64,000 bases of DNA from Streptomyces sp. Q6 (GCF_036967205.1 NZ_CP146022.1:6944001-7008000); one strand, 5' to 3'; positions 8,275 through 18,548 are shown, counted from the stretch's first letter. A program made the numbers and translations. Notes: generated by a model not told the origin, from the letters alone.

Positions 8275-9591
8275 GTGACGGACGTGGAACAACTCCCGGA
8301 GGCGGTACGGGAGTTCGCGACATTCCTGCGAGGGCTCGTCTCCCGGGTCGACCAGGGCGCCGGCTGGTGCGGCGTGTTCTGGCAGCGCGACCCGGAAGGG
8401 ATGCGGGCCTGCCTCGACGGGCATGAGGTGCCGCCCTGGGACGTCGTGGACTCGCTGCTCAGGGACCTCGCCGCCGCGCACGGCCCCGCGTGGGCGGAAC
8501 GCGAGGCTCTCGGGGCGCGCTCCCTGCACCGGGCGGCGGCGCGCGTACGACGCGGGACCCGGCGGCCGTGCGGCGCTCGCCGAGCGGATCGACGTCATGG
8601 CCCGCGAACAGCGGTACGCGACCGAACGCCGCCAGGAACTGACCCGCCGCCTCGACGCGGCGACCTCGACGCAGGAGGCGGACGCCGCCCGCCTCGACCT
8701 CGCGTGGGTGCGGGACGACCACGAGCGCGCGACGGCCCGGCTGGCCGAACTGCGCACCAGGCTCGACGACTTGACGCGCGCGACGGCGTCGGCCGCGCAC
8801 CCGGCGATGAACCACCCGCAGCCGCCTCCCGCCGCCTCTTCGCCACCGCCACCGTCTCGGCAGGAACCCGCGCCGCGTGAACGCAAGCGCCGGGCCCAGG
8901 GCAGCGCCCGCTTCGCCGGAATGCCGACGGAGGATTCCCCGCGCTCCTCGACTCCGGACCCCGCCCCCGCTCCCCTGACGGACGTCGCCACCCCGCGCGG
9001 CGCCCGCTTCGCCGGAGCCCCCAGGAGGCCCCGGCCGCGCCGGCCCCGGCCCCCGCCGACCCCCAGGCCCGCCAGGAGGTGGCCGCGGCGATCGGCATCC
9101 TGCTCAAGCTCCGCGCGGCGGGCCGGAGCGGCGAGGCCCACAGCGTCCTCGTCGACGCCGTGCACGGCCCCGCCACCCGCCTCCCGCTGCTCGCCGCCGA
9201 ACTCCAGCGCGCCGGCCTGGGCGCCGACTGGACGACGCTGCTGTGGGAGGCCGCCTCCCTGCCGCCCGAACGGCTCGTCGCCGCGGCGGACGCCCTCGCC
9301 GCGGCGGGCAGGACCGCCGACGGCGAACAGGTGCTGCGCCAGGGCGTGGGCCGCCCGCCCGAGGAGATCGGCGGCGCCGTCGGCCGGCTCGACGCCGAAG
9401 GGCGGCACCGCGAGGCCCGCGCGCTCCTCGACACGTACGTCCGCAGCCGCACGCCGGAGGAGGCGGCCCGCAGCGCGCAGGCCGACCCCGTCCGCCTGGT
9501 CCCGCTGATCGTGGAGGCGGCGCTGCGCGTCTCCGACGCGCGCTACTGGGACGTGGTCCACGCGCTGCGCGTCGCGGGATTCACCGCCTGA
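8275..9591 (+). pseudogene. Conserved actinobacterial hypothetical protein, interrupted by two compensating frameshifts
   Basis: A GTG start with GGCGGAGG gives a good N-terminus (VEQLPEAVREFATFL, CGVFWQRDPEGM). Near 8535-8556 the protein-like sequence moves to the +1 frame (YDAGPGGRAALAERIDVM, then a charged helical region and two copies of an ARFAG motif). It returns to the first frame at a five-C run, 9018-9022, where one extra C would give APQEAPAAP. The C-terminal 170 residues (IGILLKLRAAGRSGEAHSVL and on) resemble a helical-repeat domain. Spliced, it would be about 440 residues. The family looks like a widespread Streptomyces protein of unknown role (from memory). Both breaks lie in G/C-rich repeats, so sequencing error is a real alternative to a pseudogene. 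Confidence 0.65.
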
Positions 9592-9646
9592 GGTCACCCG
9601 GGCGGGTGCGAAACGAGATCGATCCAGCGGGTTAACGACGATGGTC

Positions 9647-9709
9647 TTGGCAAGCCTTCCGGGTGGGCTTACGTTCGTCCCTCTACGACCCGGTCTACGG
9701 GCGTAGAGG
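9647..9709 (+). promoter_or_regulatory. Promoter plus 5'-end hairpin for the first C-N hydrolase
   Basis: TTGGCA (9647-9652) and TACGTT (9670-9675) are separated by 17 bases, putting the transcript start near 9682. Just there CCTCTACG-A-CCCG pairs with CGGG-CGTAGAGG (9680-9709), a 12-pair stem with one bulge. AAGGAG follows at 9718. The hairpin could be an operator, a 5' stabiliser or an attenuator. Confidence 0.55.
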
Positions 9710-9729
9710 ATCAGGCAAAGGAGCGGCTC

Positions 9730-10572
9730 ATGGCCCCTGTCGTACGCGCCGCACTCGTCCAGGCCACCTGGACGGGCGACACCGAATCCATGATCGCCAA
9801 GCACGAGGAGCACGCGCGCGAGGCCGCCCGCCAGGGGGCGCAGGTCATCGGATTCCAGGAAGTCTTCAACGCCCCCTACTTCTGCCAGGTCCAGGAGCCC
9901 GAGCACTACCGCTGGGCGGAGCCGGTGCCGGACGGGCCGACGGTGACGCGGATGCGTGCACTCGCCCGCGAGACCGGCATGGTGATCGTGGTGCCCGTCT
10001 TCGAGGTCGAGCAGTCCGGCTTCTACTTCAACACGGCCGCCGTGATCGACGCCGACGGCTCCTACCTCGGCAAGTACCGCAAGCACCACATCCCGCAGGT
10101 CAAGGGGTTCTGGGAGAAGTACTACTTCAAACCGGGGAACGCGGGCTGGCCCGTCTTCGACACGGCCGTCGGCAAGGTCGGCGTGTACATCTGCTACGAC
10201 CGCCACTTCCCGGAGGGCTGGCGGCAGTTGGGCCTCAACGGCGCGCAGCTCGTCTACAACCCCTCCGCCACCAGCCGTGGTCTGTCCGGCTATCTGTGGC
10301 AGCTGGAGCAGCCCGCCGCGGCCGTCGCCAACGAGTACTTCGTCGCCGCCATCAACCGCGTCGGCGTCGAGGAGTACGGCGACAACGACTTCTACGGCAC
10401 GTCCTACTTCGTCGATCCGCGCGGCCGGTTCGTCGGCGACGTCGCGAGCGACAAGGCCGAGGAACTCGTCGTCCGTGACCTGGACTTCGGGCTCATCGAC
10501 GAGGTGCGACAGCAGTGGGCGTTCTACCGGGACCGCCGCCCCGACGCCTACGAGGGACTCGTCCAGCCGTAG
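9730..10572 (+). CDS. Nitrilase-superfamily C-N hydrolase, beta-ureidopropionase-like (copy 1)
   Basis: Predicted to hydrolyse an N-carbamoyl compound such as N-carbamoyl-beta-alanine, releasing ammonia and CO2. 280 residues, the usual length. The Glu-Lys-Cys triad is visible: Glu44 (GFQEVF), Lys118 (KYRKHHIP) and Cys155 (YICYDRHF). It is followed by a class III aminotransferase and lies in a cluster with dihydropyrimidinase, which favours the last step of reductive pyrimidine breakdown over general nitrilase activity. A near-identical paralogue starts at 13620. Its own promoter and 5' hairpin are listed separately. N-carbamoylputrescine amidase is the main alternative. Confidence 0.88.
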   Translation: MAPVVRAALVQATWTGDTESMIAKHEEHAREAARQGAQVIGFQEVFNAPYFCQVQEPEHYRWAEPVPDGPTVTRMRALARETGMVIVVPVFEVEQSGFYFNTAAVIDADGSYLGKYRKHHIPQVKGFWEKYYFKPGNAGWPVFDTAVGKVGVYICYDRHFPEGWRQLGLNGAQLVYNPSATSRGLSGYLWQLEQPAAAVANEYFVAAINRVGVEEYGDNDFYGTSYFVDPRGRFVGDVASDKAEELVVRDLDFGLIDEVRQQWAFYRDRRPDAYEGLVQP

Positions 10573-10646
10573 CCGTGGGCATAGCCGCAGCAGCCGTAGC
10601 CACAGCACCTCAGAGCCGTGAACGACGAAGGGACGCCGCAGCCGTG
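10564..10646 (+). repeat. Degenerate AGCCGTAGCC repeats between hydrolase and aminotransferase
   Basis: CAGCCGTAGCC occurs at 10564-10574, where it contains the hydrolase stop, and again at 10591-10601; shorter AGCCG units continue to the next start. It looks like slippage-generated spacer DNA. Confidence 0.5.
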
Positions 10647-11945
10647 ATGACCCCCGACCGTGCCTCTCTGCAAGCCCGCCACCGCGCCGTCCTGCCGGAC
10701 TGGCTCGCCCTGTACTACGCCGAGCCGATCGAGATCACGCACGGCGAGGGCCGCCATGTGTGGGACGCCGACGGAAAGAAGTACCTCGACTTCTTCGGCG
10801 GCATCCTGACGACGATGACGGCCCACGCGCTGCCCGAGGTGACCAAGGCGGTCAGCGAGCAGGCCGGCCGCATCATCCACTCCTCGACGCTGTACCTGAA
10901 CCGCCCGATGGTCGAACTCGCCGAGCGCGTCGCGCAGTTGTCCGGCATCCCCGACGCCCGCGTCTTCTTCACCACGTCCGGCACCGAGGCCAACGACACG
11001 GCGCTGCTCCTCGCCACCGCGTACCGCCGCTCGAACCAGATCCTGGCGATGCGCAACAGCTACCACGGCCGCTCCTTCTCGGCGGTCGGCATCACCGGCA
11101 ACAAGAACTGGTCGCCGACCAGCCTGTCCCCGCTCCAGACGCTGTACGTGCACGGAGGCGTGCGCGGCCGCGGCCCGTACGCGGGGCTGTCCGACGCCGC
11201 GTTCATCGACGCGTGCGTGGCCGACCTGCGCGACATGCTCGGCCAGACGCGCGGCGGCGTCGCGGCGCTGATCGCCGAACCGGTCCAGGGCGTCGGCGGG
11301 TTCACGGCGCCGCCCGACGGCCTGTACGCGCGGTTCCGCGAGGTCCTCCAGGAGCACGGCATCCTGTGGATCACGGACGAGGTGCAGACCGGCTGGGGCC
11401 GCACCGGCGACCACTTCTGGGGCTGGCAGGCGCACGGGCAGTCCGGGCCGCCGGACATCCTCACCTTCGCCAAGGGCATCGGCAACGGCATGTCGATCGG
11501 CGGGGTCGTCGCCCGCGCCGACGTCATGAACTCCCTGGACTCCCAGTCCATCTCGACCTTCGGCGGCTCCCCGATCACCATGGCGGCGGGCAACGCCAAC
11601 CTCTCGTACCTGCTGGAACACGACCTCCAGGGCAACGCGCGCCGGGTCGGCGGTCTGCTCATCGAGCGGCTGCGGGCCATCGCGGCGGGCACCGCCGCCG
11701 TACGGGAGGTGCGCGGCCGGGGCCTGATGATCGGCGTCGAGCTGGTCCGGCCGGGGACGGACGAGGCGGCCCCCGACACCGCGGCCGCCGTCCTGGAGTC
11801 CTGTCGCGAGCAGGGACTCCTGATCGGCAAGGGCGGCGGCCACGACACCAGCGTCCTGCGGATCGCGCCGCCGCTGACCCTGACGGTGGCGGAGGCGGAG
11901 GAAGGCGCGGCGATCCTGGAGCGGGCCCTGCGAGAGGTCGCGTAG
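10647..11945 (+). CDS. Class III aminotransferase (beta-alanine/3-aminoisobutyrate or GABA type)
   Basis: PLP enzyme likely to transaminate the omega-amino acid (beta-alanine or 3-aminoisobutyrate) released by the preceding hydrolase. ATG at 10647 gives 432 residues; a GTG at 10644 is in frame. Family marks are GTEAN near residue 112, the ITDEVQTGWGRTG aspartate segment, and the PLP lysine in TFAKGIGNG. An in-frame extension to 10515 overlaps the previous gene and is composed of the AGCCGT repeats, so I reject it. A PucR regulator starts three bases after its stop. The amine donor is inferred from the cluster. Confidence 0.88.
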   Translation: MTPDRASLQARHRAVLPDWLALYYAEPIEITHGEGRHVWDADGKKYLDFFGGILTTMTAHALPEVTKAVSEQAGRIIHSSTLYLNRPMVELAERVAQLSGIPDARVFFTTSGTEANDTALLLATAYRRSNQILAMRNSYHGRSFSAVGITGNKNWSPTSLSPLQTLYVHGGVRGRGPYAGLSDAAFIDACVADLRDMLGQTRGGVAALIAEPVQGVGGFTAPPDGLYARFREVLQEHGILWITDEVQTGWGRTGDHFWGWQAHGQSGPPDILTFAKGIGNGMSIGGVVARADVMNSLDSQSISTFGGSPITMAAGNANLSYLLEHDLQGNARRVGGLLIERLRAIAAGTAAVREVRGRGLMIGVELVRPGTDEAAPDTAAAVLESCREQGLLIGKGGGHDTSVLRIAPPLTLTVAEAEEGAAILERALREVA

Positions 11946-11948
11946 GCG

Positions 11949-13508
11949 GTGCTCACGGCGACCGGTCCCGAACACGCCCTATCCGTACGGCAGATACTCG
12001 CCCTGGAGCGCATCGCCGCGGGGGAGCCCGAGGTGGTCGCGGGGGTCGGCCACCTCGACCGGCCCGTGCGCTGGGTGCACGTGGCGGAGGCCGCCGACGT
12101 CGGGGTCATGCTCAGCGGCGGCGAGATGATCCTCACCACCGGCGTGCTGCTCGCCGGAGACGCGCACGTCCGCACCGAGTACATCGAGTCGCTGCACCGC
12201 GCCGAGGCCGCCGCCGTCGTCCTGGGCCTCGGTCGCGCCTTCCCCGCCCCTCCGGACGACATGCGGCGCGCCGCCGAGCGCTACGGCCTGCCGATGGTGG
12301 TGCTGCACCGCCCGTTCCCCTTCGCCGAGCTGACCGAAGAGGTCCAGTCCCGTTTGGTGCGGCGGAAGTTCGCGGCCGTCAGCCTGTCCGAGGGGATCAG
12401 GACCGCGCTCACCGGACTGATCACGGCGGGCGCCCCGCTGCAACGGCTGCTCGACGAGGTCGCCGCGCACAGCGCCTGCCCGGTCGTCGTCACGAACCTC
12501 GCCCACCGCGTCCTCGCCACCGCGGGGGAGCGCCCCGCCGTGGACGACGTGCTGCGCGACTGGGACCGGATCGCCCGCCGCCCCGGAGGGATCGACGGCG
12601 AGGGCTGGGTCGCCGCCGACCTCGGCGGACGCGGGGAGCGGTGGGGTTCCGTCGTGCTGTGCGGCTATCGCGGTGACGGCGCCTCGGGGCGGCTCCTGGC
12701 CGACCGGGCCGCCGAGGCCCTCGTCCTGCACCGGATGCTCACCGGTTCCGCCGTGAGCTGGGAGGAGCAGTCCGCGCGGTGCCTCCTCGCCGACCTGGTC
12801 TCCGGGGCCGTGCCCGCGCGGCAGCTGCTGCCCCGGGCGAGGGCGGCGGGCCTCCCCGTGAACCGGCGCACCTTCGTCCCCCTCGTCGTACGCGACGGCG
12901 ATCCGGCCCAACTCGACCGGGTGCGGCGCCTGTTGGGCCTGTCCGGGCTCGTCGCCGCACTCGCCGAGCACTCCACCGCCGTACTGCTCAGCCTCGCCCG
13001 CGACCAGGCCGCCGACCCGCTCGCCGCCCACTTCGCGGCCCGGCTGCGCGCCGAGACCGGTGAACCGGCCGTCGTCGCGGCGGGCCCCGCCCGCGCGGCC
13101 TGGGAGGACGTGCCCGAGGGGCTGCGCGAGGCGCTGCACGTCGCCGAGGCCGTCGCCGGAGCGCCGCCCGACCTGCCGCCCGTCGTCCGCCTCGGTGACG
13201 TACGTCTGCGCGGTCTGATGAGGCTGCTGCGCGACGACCCGCGCGTCCAGTCCTTCGCCCAGCGGGAGCTCGACGGTCTGCTCTACGCGGACGACGCGGG
13301 CGACGACCTGCTCCCCGTGCTGCGCACCTACCTCGCCACCGGCCGCAACAAGTCCCGTACCGCCGTGCTCCACCACATGAGCCGGCCCGCCCTCTACCGC
13401 CGTCTGGAGGCCATCGAAGCGCTGCTCGGCGTCGACCTCGACGACTTCGAGCAGGCCGCGTCCGTGCACATCGCCCTGCTCGCGCACGACGCGCAGAGCG
13501 GCGCGTGA
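11949..13508 (+). CDS. PucR-family transcriptional regulator
   Basis: 519-residue regulator with an N-terminal PucR sensing domain (about residues 12-130, including VRWVHVAEAADVGVML and GGEMILTTG) and a C-terminal HTH_30 domain (residues about 450-510, MSRPALYRRLEAIEALLG). The middle is a GGDEF-like dimerisation region. PucR proteins usually activate purine, pyrimidine or amino-acid catabolic operons in response to a metabolite. It sits inside the catabolic cluster, translationally close to the aminotransferase (GTG three bases after its stop), and presumably controls both halves. Direct repeats at 13505-13552 are a candidate binding site. Confidence 0.9.
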   Translation: MLTATGPEHALSVRQILALERIAAGEPEVVAGVGHLDRPVRWVHVAEAADVGVMLSGGEMILTTGVLLAGDAHVRTEYIESLHRAEAAAVVLGLGRAFPAPPDDMRRAAERYGLPMVVLHRPFPFAELTEEVQSRLVRRKFAAVSLSEGIRTALTGLITAGAPLQRLLDEVAAHSACPVVVTNLAHRVLATAGERPAVDDVLRDWDRIARRPGGIDGEGWVAADLGGRGERWGSVVLCGYRGDGASGRLLADRAAEALVLHRMLTGSAVSWEEQSARCLLADLVSGAVPARQLLPRARAAGLPVNRRTFVPLVVRDGDPAQLDRVRRLLGLSGLVAALAEHSTAVLLSLARDQAADPLAAHFAARLRAETGEPAVVAAGPARAAWEDVPEGLREALHVAEAVAGAPPDLPPVVRLGDVRLRGLMRLLRDDPRVQSFAQRELDGLLYADDAGDDLLPVLRTYLATGRNKSRTAVLHHMSRPALYRRLEAIEALLGVDLDDFEQAASVHIALLAHDAQSGA

Positions 13509-13581
13509 CACCGTGCAACGCCGGGCGGCCAGGGACGTGACACGGTGCGACTCGGCCACGGGCGCGGCCGGTTCCTATCGT
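13505..13581 (+). promoter_or_regulatory. Direct repeats and -10 element upstream of the second hydrolase
   Basis: GTGACACCGTGCAACG (13505-13520) is repeated as GTGACACGGTGCGACT (13537-13552), 32 bases apart, about three helical turns. TATCGT at 13576-13581 is a plausible -10 element, placing the second repeat just upstream of position -35. This suits an activator such as PucR; binding is inferred. Confidence 0.45.
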
Positions 13582-13619
13582 CGTGGGCACACCGAGCAGC
13601 CCCTGAGCCGGAGGTCCCG

Positions 13620-14462
<843 letters not shown>

Positions 14463-14484
14463 CCGTCCGTACCTGGAGGAGAGC

Positions 14485-15891
14485 ATGAGCGCCGTCCGTA
14501 CCGTCATCCGCGGCGGTCTCGTCGTCACCGCCGCCGACGAGATGCACGCCGACGTCCTCATCGAGGACGGCCGTGTGGTGGCCCTCGCGGCCAGTGGCAG
14601 CGACACCGCCGCGTCCTGGACGGACGCGCGCACCATCGACGCCGCGCAGAAGTACGTCATCCCGGGCGGCGTCGACGCCCACACCCACATGGAGATGCCG
14701 TTCGGCGGCACGTTCGCCGCCGACACCTTCGAGACCGGTACACGGGCCGCGGCCTGGGGCGGCACCACGACGATCGTCGACTTCGCCATCCAGAGCGTCG
14801 GCCACAGCCTGCGCGAGGGGCTCGACGCCTGGTACGCCAAGGCGGACGGGCAGTGCGCCGTCGACTACGGCTTCCACATGATCGTCTCCGACGTCAACGA
14901 CGAGACGCTCAAGGAGATGGATCTGCTGGTGGGGGAGGGGGTCACCTCCTTCAAGCAGTTCATGGCGTACCCGGGCGTCTTCTACTCCGACGACGGGCAG
15001 ATCCTGCGCGCCATGCAGCGGGCCGGCGAGAACGGCGGGCTGATCATGATGCACGCCGAGAACGGCATCGCGATCGACGTCCTCGTCGAGCAGGCGCTGG
15101 CCCGCGGCGAGACCGATCCCCGCTACCACGGCGAGGTCAGGAAGGCGCTCCTCGAAGCGGAGGCGACGCACCGGGCGATCAAGCTGGCGCAGGTGGCAGG
15201 GGCGCCGCTGTACGTCGTGCACGTGTCGGCGCAGGAGGCCGTGGCCGAGCTGGCGCGGGCGCGCGACGAGGGCCTGCCCGTCTTCGGCGAGACCTGCCCG
15301 CAGTACCTGTTCCTGTCGACGGACAACCTCGCCGAGCCCGACTTCGAGGGCGCGAAGTACGTGTGCAGCACCCCGCTGCGGCCCAAGGACCACCAGGCGG
15401 CGCTCTGGCGCGGGCTGCGCACCGATGACCTCCAGGTCGTCTCGACGGACCACTGCCCGTTCTGCTTCGTGGGCCAGAAGGAACTCGGCCGCGGCGACTT
15501 CTCGAAGATCCCCAACGGCATGCCGGGCGTCGAGAACCGGATGGACCTGCTGCACCAGGCGGTCGTCGACGGTCACATCACGCGGCGGCGCTGGATCGAG
15601 ATCGCGTGCGCCTCGCCGGCCCGGATGTTCGGCCTGTACCCGAAGAAGGGGACCATCGCGCCGGGCGCCGACGCCGACATCGTCATCTACGACCCGCACG
15701 CCGAGCAGACCGTCTCGGCGGACACCCACCACATGAACGTCGACTACTCGGCGTACGAGGGCAAGCGGCTCACCGGCCGTGTGGAGTCGGTCCTGTCGCG
15801 CGGCGAACTCGTCATCACCGAGCGGGAGTTCACCGGCCGCGCCGGACACGGCACGTACACCCCGCGCGGCACCTGTCAGTACCTGAACTAA
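14485..15891 (+). CDS. hydA: Dihydropyrimidinase / D-hydantoinase
   Basis: Opens the ring of dihydrouracil, dihydrothymine or hydantoins to N-carbamoyl acids, the substrate of the preceding hydrolase. 468 residues with the cyclic amidohydrolase metal site: DAHTHME near residue 60, the carboxylated lysine in TSFKQFMAYPG near 155, HAENG and HVSAQE histidines, and the STDHCPF aspartate near 320. GGAGG lies just before the ATG. Downstream genes follow within 11 bases. Whether it is a pyrimidine or broader hydantoin enzyme cannot be read from sequence; context favours pyrimidines. Confidence 0.94.
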   Translation: MSAVRTVIRGGLVVTAADEMHADVLIEDGRVVALAASGSDTAASWTDARTIDAAQKYVIPGGVDAHTHMEMPFGGTFAADTFETGTRAAAWGGTTTIVDFAIQSVGHSLREGLDAWYAKADGQCAVDYGFHMIVSDVNDETLKEMDLLVGEGVTSFKQFMAYPGVFYSDDGQILRAMQRAGENGGLIMMHAENGIAIDVLVEQALARGETDPRYHGEVRKALLEAEATHRAIKLAQVAGAPLYVVHVSAQEAVAELARARDEGLPVFGETCPQYLFLSTDNLAEPDFEGAKYVCSTPLRPKDHQAALWRGLRTDDLQVVSTDHCPFCFVGQKELGRGDFSKIPNGMPGVENRMDLLHQAVVDGHITRRRWIEIACASPARMFGLYPKKGTIAPGADADIVIYDPHAEQTVSADTHHMNVDYSAYEGKRLTGRVESVLSRGELVITEREFTGRAGHGTYTPRGTCQYLN

Positions 15892-15902
15892 GGGGTTCTC
15901 CG

Positions 15903-16922
15903 ATGGACTTCGGACTCGTCCTGCAAACCGACCCGCCGGCTTCCGGGGTCGTGGAACTGATGAAGCGTGCCGAAGGGGCCGGGTTCACGCACGGGTGGAC
16001 GTTCGACTCCGCCGTGCTGTGGCAGGAGCCGTTCGTCATCTACAGCCGCATCCTCGCCGAGACGCAACACCTGATCGTCGGGCCGATGGTGACCAACCCG
16101 GGCACGCGCACCTGGGAGGTGACCGCCTCCACCTTCGCGACGCTCAACGACATGTACGGCAACCGCACGGTCTGTGGCATCGGGCGCGGCGACTCCGCGA
16201 TGCGGGTCGCGGGCCGCACCCCCAACACCCTCGCCCGGATCAGCGGCGCGATGAAGGTCATCCGGGCGCTGGGCCGGGGCGAGGAGGCGGACCTCGGCGG
16301 CGCCGTCGTGCGCTTGCCCTGGGTGCGGGAAGGCGCCGAACTCCCCGTCTGGATGGCCGCGTACGGGCCGAAGGCGCTCAAGATGACGGGCGAGGAGGCG
16401 GACGGGTTCATCCTGCAACTCGCCGATCCGTTCCTGACCGAGTACATGGTGCAGGCGGTGCGGGACGCGGCCGTCGCCGCCGGACGCGACCCGTCGGACG
16501 TGAAGATCTGCGTCGCCGCGCCCGCCTACGTCACCGAGGACGACTCGCCGGAGGCGCTCGCCCACGCGCGCGAGCAGTGCCGCTGGTTCGGCGGGATGGT
16601 CGGCAACCACGTCGCCGACCTCGTGTCGAAGTACGGCGCGCACTCGTCGGTGGTCCCCGACGAGCTGACGGAGTACATCAAGGCGCGCGAGGGGTACGAC
16701 TACGCGCACCACGGCCGCTCCGGGAACCCGGACACGCAGTTCGTGCCGGACGAGATCGTGGACCGGTTCTGCGTGATCGGCACGGTCGACCACCACGTGG
16801 CGAAGATGCGGCGGTTGAAGGAACTGGGCGTGGACCAGTTCGCCCTGTACGACATGCACGACGCCAAGGAGGCGGTGATCGACGCGTACGGCCGGGATGT
16901 GATCCCGGCGGTGAACGCGTGA
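15903..16922 (+). CDS. LLM-class F420-dependent oxidoreductase (TIGR03842-like)
   Basis: 339-residue luciferase-like TIM-barrel enzyme, starting MDFGLVLQTDPPAS. The GIGRGDSAMR and YGPKALKMTGEEADG segments match the F420-binding LLM group that is repeatedly found beside dihydropyrimidinase. Canonical reductive pyrimidine breakdown needs a dihydropyrimidine dehydrogenase, and none is encoded here, so this enzyme may supply the reduction with F420H2 or act on a variant ring. That role is inference. It starts 11 bases after dihydropyrimidinase and is 108 bases before the permease. Confidence 0.85.
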   Translation: MDFGLVLQTDPPASGVVELMKRAEGAGFTHGWTFDSAVLWQEPFVIYSRILAETQHLIVGPMVTNPGTRTWEVTASTFATLNDMYGNRTVCGIGRGDSAMRVAGRTPNTLARISGAMKVIRALGRGEEADLGGAVVRLPWVREGAELPVWMAAYGPKALKMTGEEADGFILQLADPFLTEYMVQAVRDAAVAAGRDPSDVKICVAAPAYVTEDDSPEALAHAREQCRWFGGMVGNHVADLVSKYGAHSSVVPDELTEYIKAREGYDYAHHGRSGNPDTQFVPDEIVDRFCVIGTVDHHVAKMRRLKELGVDQFALYDMHDAKEAVIDAYGRDVIPAVNA

Positions 16923-17030
16923 TCACGACCGGCGACTCGGCAACGCCCCCACCCCCCACGGAAGTTCACGGCACCCGCATGGCCATGTTCCCCCGTCCCC
17001 CGTAGGAACCTCTCACCGATTGGCCTCGCC

Positions 17031-18548
17031 ATGACCGACACCACCGCCCCACCACCGATACCCGCGGGCCCTGTCGAGCTGACCGCCGACGCCTACCCCG
17101 CCGACAGCCGCTACGCCAACGACGACCTGCGGCCCGTGCCGCTCGCCGAACGCCGCTGGACCACGTACAACTTCGTCGCGCTGTGGATCGGCATGGCGCA
17201 CTGCATCCCGTCCTGGACGCTGGCCTCGGGCCTGGTGGCGCTCGGCATGGACTGGAAGCAGGCCGTGCTCACCATCGGCCTCGCCAACGTCATCGTGCTG
17301 CTGCCGATGCTGCTGACCGGGCACGCCGGGCCGAAGTACGGCATCCCGTTCCCGGTCCTGGCCCGCGCCTCGTTCGGCATCCGCGGGGCCAACCTGCCCG
17401 CCATGGTGCGGGCGGCGGTGGCCTGTTGCTGGTTCGGCATCCAGACGTGGATCGGCGGACAGGGCATCTTCGTCCTGTTGGGGAAGATCTTCGGGGGCTG
17501 GGCCGACGCGGGGAAGGTCGGCGGTTACCCGTGGACGCTGTGGCTCTGTTTCGTGATCTTCTGGGTGCTCGAACTCGCCATCATCTACCGGGGGATGGAC
17601 ACCCTGCGCCGCTTCGAGAACTGGGCGGCGCCGTTCGTCCTCGTCGGCGCGGTGGTGCTGCTCATCTGGATCGCGAACAAGGCGGGCGGGTTCGGGCCGC
17701 TGCTGCACGAGCCGTCGAAGGTCGGCTGGGGGCCGGACTTCTGGAAGGTCTTCTTCCCCGGCCTGATGGGCATGATCGGCTTCTGGAGCACGCTGAGCCT
17801 GAACATCCCGGACTTCACGCGCTTCGGCAAGGGGCAGCGGGCGCAGGTCTGGGGGCAGACGCTCGGACTGCCGACGACCATGACCTTGTTCGCGCTGATG
17901 TCGGTGCTCGTGACGGCCGGTTCGGAGAAGGTGTACGGCGCGCCGATCTGGGACCCGGTCGCGCTGGCCGGCAAGACGGACAACGTCTTCGGGCTGCTCT
18001 TCGCGCTGATCACCGTCTTCGTGGCGACGATCTCCGTGAACATCGCGGCGAACGTCGTGTCCCCGGCCTACGACCTGGCGAACCTGGCCCCGAAGGTCAT
18101 CAACTTCCGTACGGGCGCGATCATCACCGGCATCGTGGGCGTGCTGGTCATGCCCTGGAAGCTGACGTCGACCCCGGAGCTGTACATCTTCACGTGGCTC
18201 GGCGTCGTCGGCGGGCTGCTCGGCACGGTGGCCGGAATCCTGATCGCGGACTACTGGATCATCCGGCGCACGGTGCTGCACCTCGCCGACCTGTACGTCG
18301 CCGGAGGCCGGTACTGGTACTCGGCGGGATGGAACTGGCGAGCCGTGGCCGCGTTCGTGGTGGGCGGCGTGCTGGCGGTCGGCGGCTCGTACTCGACGGT
18401 GGACGCGCAGGGCCACAAGGCGGGGCCGTTCCCGGTCGACGGCATCATCCCGTTCCTCAAGCCGCTCGCGGACTACGGGTGGGCCGTGGGGCTCGGGGCG
18501 TCGCTGCTCGTGTACGTGGGGCTGATGGCCGGTCGGCGGCGGGAATGA
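17031..18548 (+). CDS. NCS1-family nucleobase:cation symporter
   Basis: 505-residue permease with about twelve membrane segments; imports uracil, hydantoin, allantoin or a related ring. Family signatures are NDDLRPVPLAERRWTTYNF at the N-terminus, the SFGIRGANLPAM segment and NIPDFTRFGKGQ in the middle. It closes the catabolic operon and supplies its substrate. Substrate type cannot be fixed by eye. An imperfect inverted repeat follows at 18604-18655. Confidence 0.92.
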   Translation: MTDTTAPPPIPAGPVELTADAYPADSRYANDDLRPVPLAERRWTTYNFVALWIGMAHCIPSWTLASGLVALGMDWKQAVLTIGLANVIVLLPMLLTGHAGPKYGIPFPVLARASFGIRGANLPAMVRAAVACCWFGIQTWIGGQGIFVLLGKIFGGWADAGKVGGYPWTLWLCFVIFWVLELAIIYRGMDTLRRFENWAAPFVLVGAVVLLIWIANKAGGFGPLLHEPSKVGWGPDFWKVFFPGLMGMIGFWSTLSLNIPDFTRFGKGQRAQVWGQTLGLPTTMTLFALMSVLVTAGSEKVYGAPIWDPVALAGKTDNVFGLLFALITVFVATISVNIAANVVSPAYDLANLAPKVINFRTGAIITGIVGVLVMPWKLTSTPELYIFTWLGVVGGLLGTVAGILIADYWIIRRTVLHLADLYVAGGRYWYSAGWNWRAVAAFVVGGVLAVGGSYSTVDAQGHKAGPFPVDGIIPFLKPLADYGWAVGLGASLLVYVGLMAGRRRE

